Shown: positions 1-11,126, counted from the stretch's first letter. The stretch is 64,000 bases of DNA from Porodaedalea pini (GCA_002794775.1 NBAY01000003.1:434001-498000); one strand, 5' to 3'. Numbers and translations: made by a program. The notes: generated by a model not told the origin, from the sequence alone.

Positions 1-775
1 GGGAGCGAATTGATCGAAGGGTGGGTTGTGGAGGAGAAGAGATTACGTCCATGTTAAATGAAAAAATGAGTGGGCGGTGGTCGGACGAAATGTCAAGGGA
101 TGGATTAGAAATGGTAATATGATCTAAGAGATAAGGGGAAAAATCGTCAGAAGCGATGACGAGATCAATAATAGTTTTGGCGTTGGAAGAACGATTAAAG
201 TAGGTGTGTTGGTTTGGAGGGTTACAAACAACTAGACCATTATCGTTGATCCAGTCAACGAGGGCACTGGATACCGAAAAGAAGGCCGATTGGGCCGGAA
301 AAGACCAAATTTCAGAATGTCTGTTAAAATCCCCGGTAAAGATATTAGAGGGGAAATGCAACACAGGGAAGGGGTTTTCGAATTCGTGAAGGCTGGGGGA
401 ATTATAAACATTCCAAAGTAAAAGAGGGGATAAATCTCCCCGTGAAATGGAGATGATGCAAATATTAGGGGAAGGAGTGTCGGGATCATACAAGGAGACA
501 CGATGAATGATGCGAGGGTGTACCAAGGTACAGCAACGAGGTTTGGATGAAGGAGAGGGTCTGAAGATGGTGTAAGGACCGGGATTGCAAAGATGAAAAA
601 CACTTGAACCCAAAGGGGATGTTTTGGATGAGATTATAGGAGAAATGGTTGGAATTTCCTGGAAACAAATAATGTCAGGTGTAAAGTTTGTGGAAGAGAA
701 GGAACGTAAAAGGTAATCAAAGGTGGGAGCCGAATTGCAAATGTTAAGAGAAAATACAGAAATATTGTCAGTCAT
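1..775 (-). CDS. Retrotransposon ORF2, endonuclease domain (partial)
   Basis: The frame is open from ATG 775 to the window edge (about 258 codons). It shows the endonuclease/exonuclease/phosphatase signature in order: an N-terminal FSLNICN block, CFQEIP, GDFNRH (metal and catalytic Asp/Asn/His), IDLVIAS and SDHRPL. The enzyme would nick target DNA to prime reverse transcription. No stop or frameshift is seen in the visible part, so this region could still be active. The RT domain is outside the window. The start codon is 5 nt after the frame-corrected ORF1 stop, which suggests coupled reinitiation of translation. Confidence 0.8.
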   Translation of the reverse strand, partial: MTDNISVFSLNICNSAPTFDYLLRSFSSTNFTPDIICFQEIPTISPIISSKTSPLGSSVFHLCNPGPYTIFRPSPSSKPRCCTLVHPRIIHRVSLYDPDTPSPNICIISISRGDLSPLLLWNVYNSPSLHEFENPFPVLHFPSNIFTGDFNRHSEIWSFPAQSAFFSVSSALVDWINDNGLVVCNPPNQHTYFNRSSNAKTIIDLVIASDDFSPYLLDHITISNPSLDISSDHRPLIFSFNMDVISSPPQPTLRSIRS

Positions 776-780
776 AAGAA

Positions 781-3022
781 TTAAAAGGGAGATCTGTAGT
801 TACGGCGAGCTGGACACTCCGATGATCTGGCGCTATGGTTACCCTGGTAGTTGATGCAGTGGGCAAAGTGATCACATTGGAGGTTATTGGATGCTATGCA
901 TGGAGCGCATTTAGCGACATGTATGGCTGTCCGGTGAGGTTCGGAGCAAATCACACAACGTGCGACTGAGCGACATTTTCGCTGCGGTATGTCCCAAGTG
1001 ATGACAATTGTCGCATTGGTTGATGGTGGGACGGGCTTTCATCTCTTTGAGGTGGCGAATGACTCTGAAGATGGGAACTGATCTGTTGTTATGTAGGAAA
1101 AAGTGGTCAAAACAAAGACGGGAGTCATCCTTGATTATAACTGAAACATTGCAGTAGTCCTGTTGATTGAGACGTTTGATGGATGACATGAAGCGAGGTG
1201 GGAACATGAACTCGTATCCTTCAAATTGAGGAAGGGTAGAGATTTCGTCATGTAAATCTTTTTCTGAGTAAAGGAGATTAGTGTTCTTGTCAAAGACTGG
1301 GACGCCAGGGATGACCATCTTGAACTGAGGCGAAGGCATGAATGCTCTCGCTCCAGAAATGTTGATGATGCAGTTGAGTTGGGTGATGAGGGAGTTGTAC
1401 TGAGTGTCAAAGTCAGAACGGATGTTAGTAAACGCGATTAGGAGGTTGCTGTTAGATGTGTATTCGACGTTGAGGATGACGAGATGTTTAAACAGCAGAT
1501 TGCCTTTCAGGCCCGCACGGACCATGTTTTTAACAGAGATGGGAGAAGGGCGAACAGCAAGATCGCCTGGAAGCGAGAAGAAAACACGGCGGACGTTACG
1601 AACGTGCATGTTCACCGATCCGTTAGACTGGTTGATTGGAACAGTTGATATTTCCCCTTGGGGGTTCTGTTCCGTGACTCGTACTACTTTGGTGGGGGTG
1701 GTTTTAGGTTTCTTTTGGGCGGCTTTGGCATATGAAACAGTGGTAAAACCTTCCCGGTCGACTCCGACTCCTTCGACCTGTGGATAGTAGATTGAAGTTT
1801 GTGATCCTCGGGGTGCGTTATGCGCTGAGTGGGCGTAACCATCCGGTGCAATGATGGTGCCCTCCGTGGTCATTCGATAGCCCGAGCCCGGAATGCGGGT
1901 TTTGGCGACAGCAGCTGCATAATCTGATTTTCCATTTTTCGGAGTCTGGACGCATTGTTGGACGATAGGGCCAGGGGGTGGGAATTTGGGGTCATGAACG
2001 AAACGAACCCCAATAGGGTCAGGAAGAATCTTTTGCTGTTTGTTAGCGTTAGTATTATTGGAAAAGGCTGGCTGAACTGTGGAAGCTGGAATGTCAGAGA
2101 GCTGTTTTTCGATGGTTTGGGTTTTTTCCGAAATAGAAGTTACCACTGCAGAAAGATGTTGAATGGACCTTGACATAGCGTGCATCGTATCTGTAATTTC
2201 CTGATCGCGAATGGTCTGGCTGTTAACATAAATATTCTCAAAAACGTGCTTGAAGGATGGTGAGTGAATACGATATGTAGAATGAAATGCTTCCAGACTC
2301 TCGTTGGCGGAGTTCTGGCGCGCGGTCTCATCGTCCAAAGAATTGGATTGGTTGATCCAAGAAACCAAGTTGGAGCCAATGTTGGCGAGGATAGACCCGG
2401 CACGAACAGGATCGTCATACCAGGCCTTATCCGACGACCACGTGGGTTGGGAAATGAGCGTGTTAATCGTATTGATAGTGTCCTTAGTAAGCTTGGCAAA
2501 TGCGAGGTTGACCTTTTCGGCGATAGCCGGGTCCTCCAGTTCATCGATATCGATCATGTCGTTGTCGACCTGTGGGGCCTGACTGTGCTGCTCGTCCGGG
2601 ATGTATAGATCGTCGTCCATAGCATCGTTGTCAATGCGGGCGGGGGCGGGGGGCGGGATTGACTTATGTTCTTCTTCAGAGTTGGAGCGTTTAAGTGTGT
2701 TTTGTGATTCGATGTCGGGTGTAGGGGGAAGGTCTCCTTGTTGACGAAGTTTGGTGGCATGGTTGTCCGCCTCGATATCGGGTGACCATTTGGCACGGTT
2801 CTCCTCTACATGAGCGCACACGGCGTCGTTGTGATTGTAGGTCTTGTCGCGACCACAAACGACACATAACTTGGCGGTCCCACTAACACACTGGCGACTG
2901 TGATAGGGGAGATCCTGTTTACACTCCTCACACTTGGTGGGGTCCTTGGGATTAACAAGGGAGCGGAAAGACTTGGTCTTGTGTAGAGAGGCTTTTGCCT
3001 TGGTTAACATTTTGTTATCCAT
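781..3022 (-). pseudogene. Retrotransposon ORF1 (zinc-knuckle RNA-binding protein), frameshifted near its 3' end
   Basis: The open frame runs from ATG 3022 to a stop at 911 (703 residues). The N-terminus has two Cys/His clusters (CEEC..HSRQC and CVVC..HNDAVC), followed by a long disordered Ser/Pro/Gln-rich part and a folded C-terminal third. The first CCHC knuckle begins CDNCHHLGH, but the frame then leaves the pattern. A one-base shift in the A4 run (minus strand; plus 976-979) restores the last Cys of that knuckle and two more Cys/His clusters, and carries the frame to TAA at 781-783. This copy therefore has a 1-nt insertion, or uses +1 frameshifting. Interpretation as ORF1 rests on position before the endonuclease and on the CCHC motifs. 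Confidence 0.75.
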
Positions 3023-3234
3023 GGCAGAGAGGGTACGAGAGAGGATGTATGCAAGATTTTCCCACGGTCAGTGATGATGGTAGGAAGAAGAGAAAGTGGA
3101 TGGTTGCGCTGCGGCTGTCGTTGGCAACGCAGAGGCTACTTCGTTTTGGAACTTTATTCTTCTTCATCTAAACGCGAAGCTCTGTTATCATCCCCTAGTA
3201 CGCGCTGCGTGTCAGATCAGTAGGTGTGTCCACG
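3023..3234. promoter_or_regulatory. Intergenic region between retrotransposon ORF1 and CAP
   Basis: This 212-bp gap separates the divergent starts of retrotransposon ORF1 (3022, minus) and CAP (3235, plus). It must contain both the 5' UTR/internal promoter of the element and the CAP promoter. I see no clear TATA box for CAP. The insertion is thus very close to, or inside, the CAP promoter. Confidence 0.5.
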
Positions 3235-5151
3235 ATGTCTCAAGGAGGCCTGCATTCATTAGCCACAATCATTAAACGGCAAGTCACACCTTCACTTTCT
3301 TCACGTCCTCATGACCTGATGTTATCCTCGATTGCCTTTACAGTCTAGAGGCAGCCACTTCTCGTCTAGAAGATCTGACGATTGTCCAGGCCAGCGGCAC
3401 GCTTCCAAAGGGTGTTGAAGCATCTAGTGATAAGGGTCCCTCCGAAGGCTTTGGTGCATCTATACCTCTACCCCCGCCCCCTCCCCCTCCTCCTGCCCCT
3501 GCACTCATGACGGAGATCCCGAGAAGCATCGAAGCTTTCGATGAGAATATCATCGATGGAAAGTTGAAGGCGTTTGTTGAACTCACGAAGTCATTCGCTT
3601 CGCCGCTCGTGATCGAGCAGGTGCGAGACAATCTGATCTAGCGGTGCGCTTTGTTTAAACTGCCTTGTATAACCCAGGTGGGACATGTGGAAAACGTCTT
3701 CAAGGGACTACGAACGCTACTACTTACGGCATCCGCATGCATTAAGCCGGACACCAAAGTGTTCGCTTCGCTTCAGGAGCCTGTAGCCAAGGACGTTACG
3801 GCCGTTATGCAGGTCCCAGAGAAGAATAGGAAGGAGCGTGTTTGGTATAATCATTTGATGGTCATCTCCGAAGGTATCCCGAGCGTAGGCTGGATCGGAG
3901 TTGTAAGTCATGTCTACCGCTTTCGAGAGTATACCGATTAACAATCCACTTTTGATCTAGGAACCGAAACCGGGCCCTCACGTCGCACAGATGAAGGAGG
4001 CTGCTGAGTTTTATGGCAACAAAATCATAAAGGAATTCAAGGAGAAGTATGTATCCGGCACTTTATCCTTGTCGAGGCTTGTTCTGATCATAAATGCAGA
4101 GAACCGAAGCACGTTGAATGGGTCAGAGCTTGGATATCGCTGCTTGAGGAGCAGCGCAAGTATGTCATGGAATTCCACACAACGGGATTGGCCTGGAATC
4201 CTAAAGTACGTGGGAGTACTTTTTATTTCTATCTACGTAGGACTGACCTTCTTCAGGGAATTCCTGTAAGTCAGTTTCCTGGTTCTTCGGCCTCTTCGGG
4301 AGCACCGCCACCGCCACCTCCGCCGCCGCCGCCTGCAGCTACTGCGACACCTTCAACTTCCTCCAGTGATGCTGGATTAGGTGCTGTCTTCGCGGACTTG
4401 AATCGCGGAACCGAGGTGACGAAAGGGTTGCGCAAAGTCGACAAGTCTGAGATGACGCACAAAAACCCTGAGCTTCGTGCATCAAGCACAGTTCCCCCTA
4501 GCAGTGCTGCTGCACATAAGCGACCAATCAAACCATCGAAGCCTGCATCTCTGGCTGGAAAGAAACCCGCAAAATTCGCTTTAGAGGGTACTAAGTGGAT
4601 AATCGTGAGCAGGCAAATACTGACCCAATCTGCAAACAACTCATCATACAACTTGTAGGAATATCAAGAGAATGAGTCGGGACTAACTGTGGAAGACGTT
4701 GAGCTTAACCACATTGTAAACCTCTATGGATGCAAGAACTCGACAGTACAGATCAAAGGGAAAGTAAATGCAGTGAATATCGGTAAGCATTCAACCTGGT
4801 TGCAGACGAAATATCCTCAAATTGCGTCTAGTTAATTGCAGCAAGACTTCGGTTCTCGTAGAGTCAGTGGTCTCAGGTGTATCTGTCACGAACTCGCCCT
4901 CCTTTGCGCTGCAGATCACAGGCACTGCTCGGACCATTCAACTAGACTCTACAGACTCTGGTCAAATTTATTTGTCGAAGGCGTGTCTAGACGTGGAGAT
5001 CACGACGGCCAAGTGCAGCGCTATCAATGTCAGCCTGCCTGTCGAAGGCGAAGAGGATGGTGTATTTGTGGAGAGGGCTATGCCGGAGATGATGAGGACT
5101 ACGATCAAGGATGGGAAGCTTGTTACAACTATCGTAGAACACTCAGGTTGA
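3235..5151 (+). CDS. CAP1: Adenylyl cyclase-associated protein (CAP/Srv2)
   Basis: CAP binds actin monomers, recycles ADP-actin with cofilin, and in fungi links Ras to adenylyl cyclase. Exons: 3235-3278, 3344-3620, 3678-3902, 3961-4046, 4100-4205, 4257-4604, 4659-4782, 4832-5151. The N-terminal oligomerisation/cyclase-binding motif reads RLEAATSRLEDL. A first polyproline run follows, then the helical folded domain (about residues 60-210; VGHVENVFKGLR, VWYNHLMVISEGIPSVGWI, EWVRAWISLLEEQRKYV), a second polyproline tract, the WH2-like segment GLRKVDKSEM, and the C-terminal beta-sheet CARP domain (NCSKTSVLVESVVSGVSV, NSPSFALQITG). The first intron has a GC donor (GCAAGT at 3279); a GT donor 5 nt downstream breaks the reading frame. 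Length about 510 residues is normal for the family. Confidence 0.95.
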
Positions 5152-5409
5152 TATCCACGATCACTTTGTATGTTGAGCTTCATAACTCAGGCTTTTTTGA
5201 ACGCGTGGAAGCGTCTGTGATATTTTACGTATTGTTGATTACTTTATTATTCACGGGCTTGGCTCGGAGCGCTTGCGATCGTCTGATGCCCTTCTGGCTC
5301 CTACATGATCAAATTCGTCGTGCTTACCGGAGCTAGTTAGCGTACTCTCAGGGTCACCCTGCTGTGGAGGCGAGTGTATGCTCAAGAACAAGCTTGACTG
5401 TAGCGCTCA

Positions 5410-8400
5410 TGGACTCTGCTGGCTGGCACGCGTCCAAACGCGCACAGAGGGTAAATGCGCTCCTTCCATGACGAAGCTATCTCTCACGCGTTGGTCATAA
5501 CATACAGAACTCTGGATTATACAATAATCCCCAGCGCGGACCCGATGGTCAATATGAAGCCGTGGAGCAAGCCCAGCCATTGGCAGATGGTTGGTGCTTA
5601 CATATATCTCTTTCGATATTTTCGTCTAAAATCACACCAGGTGTAATTGGAGGCTTCAATATTGGCTTTCCTCAACCCTCACGACTGCAGGTGCCAGGTC
5701 CATTTCCACCGCAGCTGCCTCCCAGACCAGATGATTACCCCCCAACACCCCCTAGCAAGGACGGCAGCACGTTCTTCACTGGTCCAAATGGCGCACAGTT
5801 TCCTCAACCGGACTTCAGTCGACAGGCTTCTCACCAGACATATGCGTCAAGCTCGGACGGCCGTGCAAGCTCGTTTATGACCCGGATGAGCGCGGTAGAA
5901 CGTTCGAAATATTTGCGAGCTGTGCGAATGAACCCTTACTTACAACTCATGGTTGGGTAAGCCAGTACAATGCTCTTTACTTGCTTTCAGTTGAATTTAC
6001 TCTATTGAAGGCCTCTATTACGATACGATACTGTCGATGAGCAGGGAATCTGGCATGGGGCGTGTATGATCGTTTGTGAGTCAATTGCGTCTTGTTATAA
6101 CAAAGCCCGCTTACATTGCTGGCTAAGCCTCGGATGCTACCTCTGTCTATGAGCCGCATCCAATGCTCACGTATGAATGGGATCCGCAGTCCGTAGCAGG
6201 ATTAACAAGATCGGCTTCGCGCATGACTGGCAAGGGACGATCTTATGATCTGGTACCACATCCAGCAGATCCACGTTCGAATGCTGCCCTTCTGGATACT
6301 AATGGTGCGTCAACGTTCAGCAACTCTGCTCGGAGGGAAACTGTTCCAGGCCATGAAATCTGGGTCTACGAGGACCCCAAAGGAAGGTTTGCATTCCACG
6401 AAACTAAAGTACGGTTTAGATTTTACTGAGGCTAGACTTTTAGGACTTTTACATTTTGGAGGTTCATGATGCAAATCCCGTTGAGCGAAGTCAGTCCACT
6501 GTCACTCCACCAGACTTATTGTATGAAATCTATTCATGATTGCGCTTCAGGGCGAGATGGCCATCAGATATACTATCAACAATGGGCAGACGCTTGAATT
6601 TTTCGTTCCGGGCAGGAATCAGAACATGAGATGGACTGCGTATTCTGTAATATGTTTGCTCCATGACATTTTAAGCGCTTTAACGAATCGCTTTCTCAGT
6701 GCAATGGATTCAGTGCCGGTGTCAATCCAGATGATTTTCGTGGCCCAGGGTTTGACAGCGGTTATGATCCCGTATGGATTGATCTACTGAAGAAGCACGA
6801 ACAAAATCCATTTCACGTGTTGGTGGGAGGTGGCGATCAGATTTATTGTGATGGGTAAGCCTGGGTACACTCATGCCTTCTTTCGCTCTCATTTATTGGG
6901 CTAAAAGGCTGGTCCGAGAGCCTGAAATGCAAGAGTGGCTCAACTTGCCCAAACCAGAATTGAAGATAAAGTATCAAATCACATTGGAGATGAGGACTGC
7001 TCTCGGTGCGGCGGAAGTCTATGATTTATGATCATGCTATTGACACACTATGTCACTGCCAAGATCGATTCTATTTCAATCACTACTGCCGCATCTTCCA
7101 GAGTGGCGCATTTGCGAGGGCGACTGCGTCGATGTACGTGCATGACTGATTCGCTGTCACTTATGGACTAATAACAATACCTGTAGACCCCAGCTGAACA
7201 TGGCAGGTGAGATATTTCAATCATGATGTTATTGAGGCTTTAAGTCCATTTATTGTTGTAGATGACCATGGTACGTTGCTTGATTGTGTCGTTTGGTCAC
7301 ATTGACAGACTAGTTCGGACTCCGACAGACCTGGTGAGAGTTGAATGTCTAGGCATGTTTGATGCGTTGACTAAATTCTAGTACAGATCGATGGTTTCGG
7401 AAGCTGTGAGGCTTCTGATATTATGTGCATGTATAACACCAGCTTACATTGGAATTCAGACCCTGATGATCTGCAGCGCTCGTCTGTGTTTAGCACGTAA
7501 GTTGGGCTATTTACGGATATGTCCGCTATCTAAATATGAACAGAATTGGCTCTCGTGGCTATTTCTTTTTCCTTCTTTTCCAATGCTTTATTAATGGTCA
7601 GCGTTGTTTCATCTTCAATTTACCTGAGCCGGTGACTAAAGTCCGAATTCTAGTTGAGGTTGACGGAATGGATGATCAACATGGAGCTCACTCAAATAAA
7701 TCTATAATTATTGGCCAGCGCGGACCATATATCCCTTTCCCTTCTCACTCATTTCTGTCGTATCTCGGGCCAAACTGCTCCATATTGCTGCTCGACTGCA
7801 GGTGTGTGAGATTTTTGCGTGTATGGTTGTTTTCCTGACTGTGACAAGGGCCGAACGGCGCAAGGACCAGGTGTGCAGTCAATTCCAGTACAGAAAAGTT
7901 TTCGACAAGCTCTATCGTCTTCCGGCGCGAGTCAAGCACCTGGTTATTCAGATCGGGATTCCAATCGCATATCCTCGGATGAACTTTATGGAGACTCTCC
8001 TTGAGTCGAAGTTGAATCCGCTCGTGGCGATGGGTAAAAGAGGATCAACGAAAGTAGGCGGATTTGTGAACAAGTTCAATGCAGACGCGGAGCTACTAGA
8101 TGATCTCGTAAGTGCTGGTGCGCTGCCTTAATCTGACGCCCCCAATGCTTAACATTTATCTTAGAATGATCACTGGACCTCCAAAGGCCACAAGACCGAG
8201 CGAAACAACTTCGTCATCAATCTAGCGGATTATGCTCTGAAGGCACACACTCGCGTGACCTTTTTGTCGGGTGATGTGCACTGCGCTGCAGTCGGGTACT
8301 TTAAGACCCTAGTCCGAGAGAAAAAAGGCAGCGACGTGCCGCCTAGCATTGACCATCGATATATGCTGAATGTTATTTCAAGTACTCGATTTTCATTTTT

Positions 8401-8903
8401 TTTTGCTCCTTGTCTCTGCTGACTCTGAACTATGACAGGTGCCATAGTCAATACTCCGTGAGGACTACAGTCTTACGCGCCTTACGACTCTTATGCAGAA
8501 CTTTCGTAGTCCGCCTAACGCTGTCATCACGCTCGTGACCAATCGAGCATCTAAGACGCACCAAACGCTTCATCACGCTGAGATTGATGAAGGCATGGTA
8601 AGTACTGCCCTCTTTCGAGCGTTATCGGTTGATTAACCATAACTTTGGGCATTAAACAAGGTGCCTCTTTTCGTTCATGACACAGACGGTTCGACAGGGA
8701 ACAATAGCAAGGTGGTTATGGGTCGCAGAAACTATTGTATCGTAGAATATGATAACAATGGTAACCTCTCCTTCGATACTCGTGTCGAGAAGGAAAAGGG
8801 TAATGGTACGACTGTCGGGTAAGTTTTTTGTTGCATGTATTGACGAGGAAGCTAAAGCATTATTTCAAGATACGTTGTTAAAGCACCCGCGCCATGTTGG
8901 TAG
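5410..8903 (+). CDS. PhoD-type phosphatase (fungal PhoD-like family)
   Basis: A metallophosphatase-fold protein of the fungal PhoD-like family; the physiological substrate is not known. The gene has more than 20 short exons. The spliced protein starts MDSAGWHASKRAQR, then a proline-rich N-terminal part, then PHPMLTYEWD, FYILEVHDANPV, the metal-site motifs GGGDQIYCDG and MADDHDLIDGFGSYPDD, a middle domain (HGAHSNKSIIIGQRGPY), LSGDVHCAAVG (second metal motif) and SFDTRVEKEKGNGTT near the end. The stretch around DDHDLIDGF is built from exons of 9 nt (7262-7270) and 5 nt (7329-7333). No signal peptide is seen, so it is probably intracellular. It converges on the Ash2 gene 225 bp downstream. The start was chosen as the ATG whose exon splices into the proline-rich region; the far N-terminus is the least certain part. 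Confidence 0.85.
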
Positions 8904-9128
8904 TGAAGGTTGTTTTTAGTTCTTTATGCATTGCTTTCTTCACCTTGCTTTTATCTGAATTCTTCCGTTAGTCTGATTATTTATTACTGTAAAATATTGT
9001 GTCGTCTAGCGTACTCATCGGTGGATTTGGATAGCAAGATTTTTGTGCATTTGTAATGTACTAATATTATCACGTACAAGCAAAGGTCTTTACTGCCCAT
9101 AGTTCAGTGTTGAGTAGTATTGAGGATC

Positions 9129-11126
9129 CTACTCTATGTTGAAATTCCTCGCAGAATAATCAGATGGGAGAGCGTATTGTTCCGTGCTTGGTATCACAGC
9201 CTCTCGCGCCGCGGGAGACGTGCTAGTGCCAATGTCAGAGGTGGTGGTGGCGGCAGCGACAGCAGCAGCCTGTTTTTCTTCTTCGAGCTTCTTAAGCTGC
9301 AACTTCTCCTCTTTCTTTTTCGCACGACGTGCCCTTTCGAGCTCGCGCTTGCGCTGGCGCCGTGCTGCGAGTTTTTTCTGAAATTCCTCCATTTCTGGAG
9401 TCAGTATCGGCGCTGGTACCGGTGCCTCAGGTTGTGGCTGTGGCTCGGGCTGGGAAATGTCATGGGATACGAACGAACTGGTTGATGCAGCTGGCACAGG
9501 AGAGGGTGCAGGCTTTGGTGATGCCTTTACCTCCGGAGGCACTTTCGGTTGAGGCTGGGCCTTTGATGGTTTAGGATGCTGCGCCGGAGGACGACTCTGC
9601 TTAGGGTGGTCGGAGGCAGTGCGCTCCTTCTTCGCCGGTTTTGCTGGTTGCTGTGCCAGTTCCTGCGCCTCTGCCTCATCCTGAGCATCCAATTCTCGTT
9701 GTTCATCCATGAATTCAGCATAGCGCTCAGATAAGGGGCGCCAAGTGCGCGTTTTGGTATCTGCTGAGTCGGGGTCATTGGCGAGCGCACCTTCGATGTC
9801 TGCTGGGGGCGGAAATTCGAAGTCTGGTCCTGCATTAATGCGCACCCGTGCACCATTGAAAAGGGAAATGAAAGGGTAATAACCGAGCCAGCCATCGTCG
9901 AACGGGTTTTCTGTATGCTCGACATAGCCCTCACGCAGGCGCCGCCGACTACGACTATTACGCGCAGAAGGGACCGTGCGCAACTGCAGATAATCGTATA
10001 AATCTTGAAACGCGATACCTTGAGGCTTGCCGTTGACGAAGTATGCAATGTGTGAACCACGTAGAACGGGTAAGGGTTGTAGTGGAGCAGGTTCTGGAGG
10101 AGGCTTATTCCCGCGACCACGCTCGGGAACGTTCTTCACAGTCGCGGATTTCTTAGCGGATGAAGGCACAGAAGCGGTATCCTTGGCTTTGTTGCTCGAT
10201 GAATCCATGAGAGCGATCATCTCCTTAGATTGAGGATATTCAACAGATTCAAAGTACGCTTGACCTTTGAAGTCAATGGCGATGCGCTCACGCTTCAGAT
10301 GTGCCGGGTCGTGGGGGTCATTTGCCTTCGGCTTCCGCTTGGGAGGTAGAGAAATGTACATGCCAATGACGTCCCCGGAGCCAAATTTCTGGCCATAAGG
10401 ACGAGGCCGTGAAAGCGTTACTTTGCGCCCGTCCTTATCTAAGAATCCATAGCTATAACCGTCCAGACCGACGGGACAGTTAAGCCCAGCTTCTCGTCTT
10501 CCCCACCCGAGTCGGACGTGTGCGCCTTCTTTTGCAGAGTTATCTGGAAGCCGAGAGCCACCTCCGTGCTCCACCATTATTTCCATGTACCATTTGCCTT
10601 CGCGTACAGGCACGTTGAGGCGTGCGCTCCGGTAGCCCTTCTCGCCGCAAATTCCTAGACCATCGGTGGTAACCTTCAGAAAGGGACTGCGGTCTTCCCA
10701 GCTCACGCGCACGTATCCTGGAGGGTTGCTCTCAATTGTGCGGTACTGTATCTTCGATCCAGGCTCGGAGAGTCCAGCGGGTATATATCGAAAGCCGAGT
10801 CGGTTGACCGCGATCTGGTCAGTCGTATTATATATTGAGCCTTCGCTGACCGGCACAAATTGTGGAGCACGAGATACAGTGAGGCGTGGCCGGTCGTCCA
10901 CGACGTTCGAATCCGTTGTCGGGAGAACACTCGCTCCTGCTGCTTGTGCACCGGCGAATCCAGAATCGGAGGGCGCGGGGGAGGCGGCGCTCGTAGGAGT
11001 CGCACCGCTGATCGCGGCATGCTTTCGCTTCCTATTTGGAGGAGGCGGCGTGTCATTGAAAGTCGGCGGGATGGGCGTAGATGCTGAAGAAAAGTCCGGT
11101 GGATATGATTCTTCTCTTGCTATCAT
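9129..11126 (-). CDS. Ash2/Bre2-type SPRY subunit of the COMPASS (Set1) H3K4 methyltransferase
   Basis: One intron-free frame encodes 665 residues. A disordered N-terminus with the basic patch NRKRKHAA is followed by an Ash2-type SPRY domain: SPFLKVTTDGLGICGEKGYRS, WYMEIMVEHGG, HVRLGWGRREAGLNCPVG, YSYGFLDKDGRK, GDVIGMYISLPP, a long insertion, then GYYPFISLFNGARVRINAGPDF. The C-terminus is Pro/Gln-rich and ends in a charged, probably helical segment (residues about 585-630). Ash2/Bre2 stimulates Set1 together with Rbbp5/Swd1. The ATG at 11126 (MIAREESY) is preferred: the frame stays open to 11450, but that extension would run through the E2 gene on the other strand and looks non-coding. No PHD/winged-helix region is visible, as in yeast Bre2. 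Confidence 0.88.
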   Translation of the reverse strand: MIAREESYPPDFSSASTPIPPTFNDTPPPPNRKRKHAAISGATPTSAASPAPSDSGFAGAQAAGASVLPTTDSNVVDDRPRLTVSRAPQFVPVSEGSIYNTTDQIAVNRLGFRYIPAGLSEPGSKIQYRTIESNPPGYVRVSWEDRSPFLKVTTDGLGICGEKGYRSARLNVPVREGKWYMEIMVEHGGGSRLPDNSAKEGAHVRLGWGRREAGLNCPVGLDGYSYGFLDKDGRKVTLSRPRPYGQKFGSGDVIGMYISLPPKRKPKANDPHDPAHLKRERIAIDFKGQAYFESVEYPQSKEMIALMDSSSNKAKDTASVPSSAKKSATVKNVPERGRGNKPPPEPAPLQPLPVLRGSHIAYFVNGKPQGIAFQDLYDYLQLRTVPSARNSRSRRRLREGYVEHTENPFDDGWLGYYPFISLFNGARVRINAGPDFEFPPPADIEGALANDPDSADTKTRTWRPLSERYAEFMDEQRELDAQDEAEAQELAQQPAKPAKKERTASDHPKQSRPPAQHPKPSKAQPQPKVPPEVKASPKPAPSPVPAASTSSFVSHDISQPEPQPQPEAPVPAPILTPEMEEFQKKLAARRQRKRELERARRAKKKEEKLQLKKLEEEKQAAAVAAATTTSDIGTSTSPAAREAVIPSTEQYALPSDYSARNFNIE

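Larger units (their letters stand above)
1..3022 (-). mobile_element. Non-LTR (LINE-type) retrotransposon, cut by the window edge
   Basis: Two consecutive minus-strand ORFs have the order seen in LINE-type elements: ORF1 with zinc-knuckle motifs, then ORF2 opening with an apurinic-type endonuclease. ORF2 starts 5 nt after the end of the frame-corrected ORF1. No terminal repeats are visible. The reverse transcriptase and the 3' end lie beyond position 1. The 5' end of the element must lie between 3023 and about 3230, just upstream of the CAP gene that starts at 3235; I could not see a target-site duplication because the 3' end is missing. Clade (Tad-like or other) cannot be set without the RT. 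Confidence 0.85.

Noticed and set aside
1404..1787. Plus-strand ORFs across the retrotransposon
   Set aside because: Shadows of ORF1 on the opposite strand.
4836..5336. 166-codon plus-strand ORF at the end of CAP
   Set aside because: It is the +2 frame of the CAP C-terminal exon; the CARP-domain frame is the real one.
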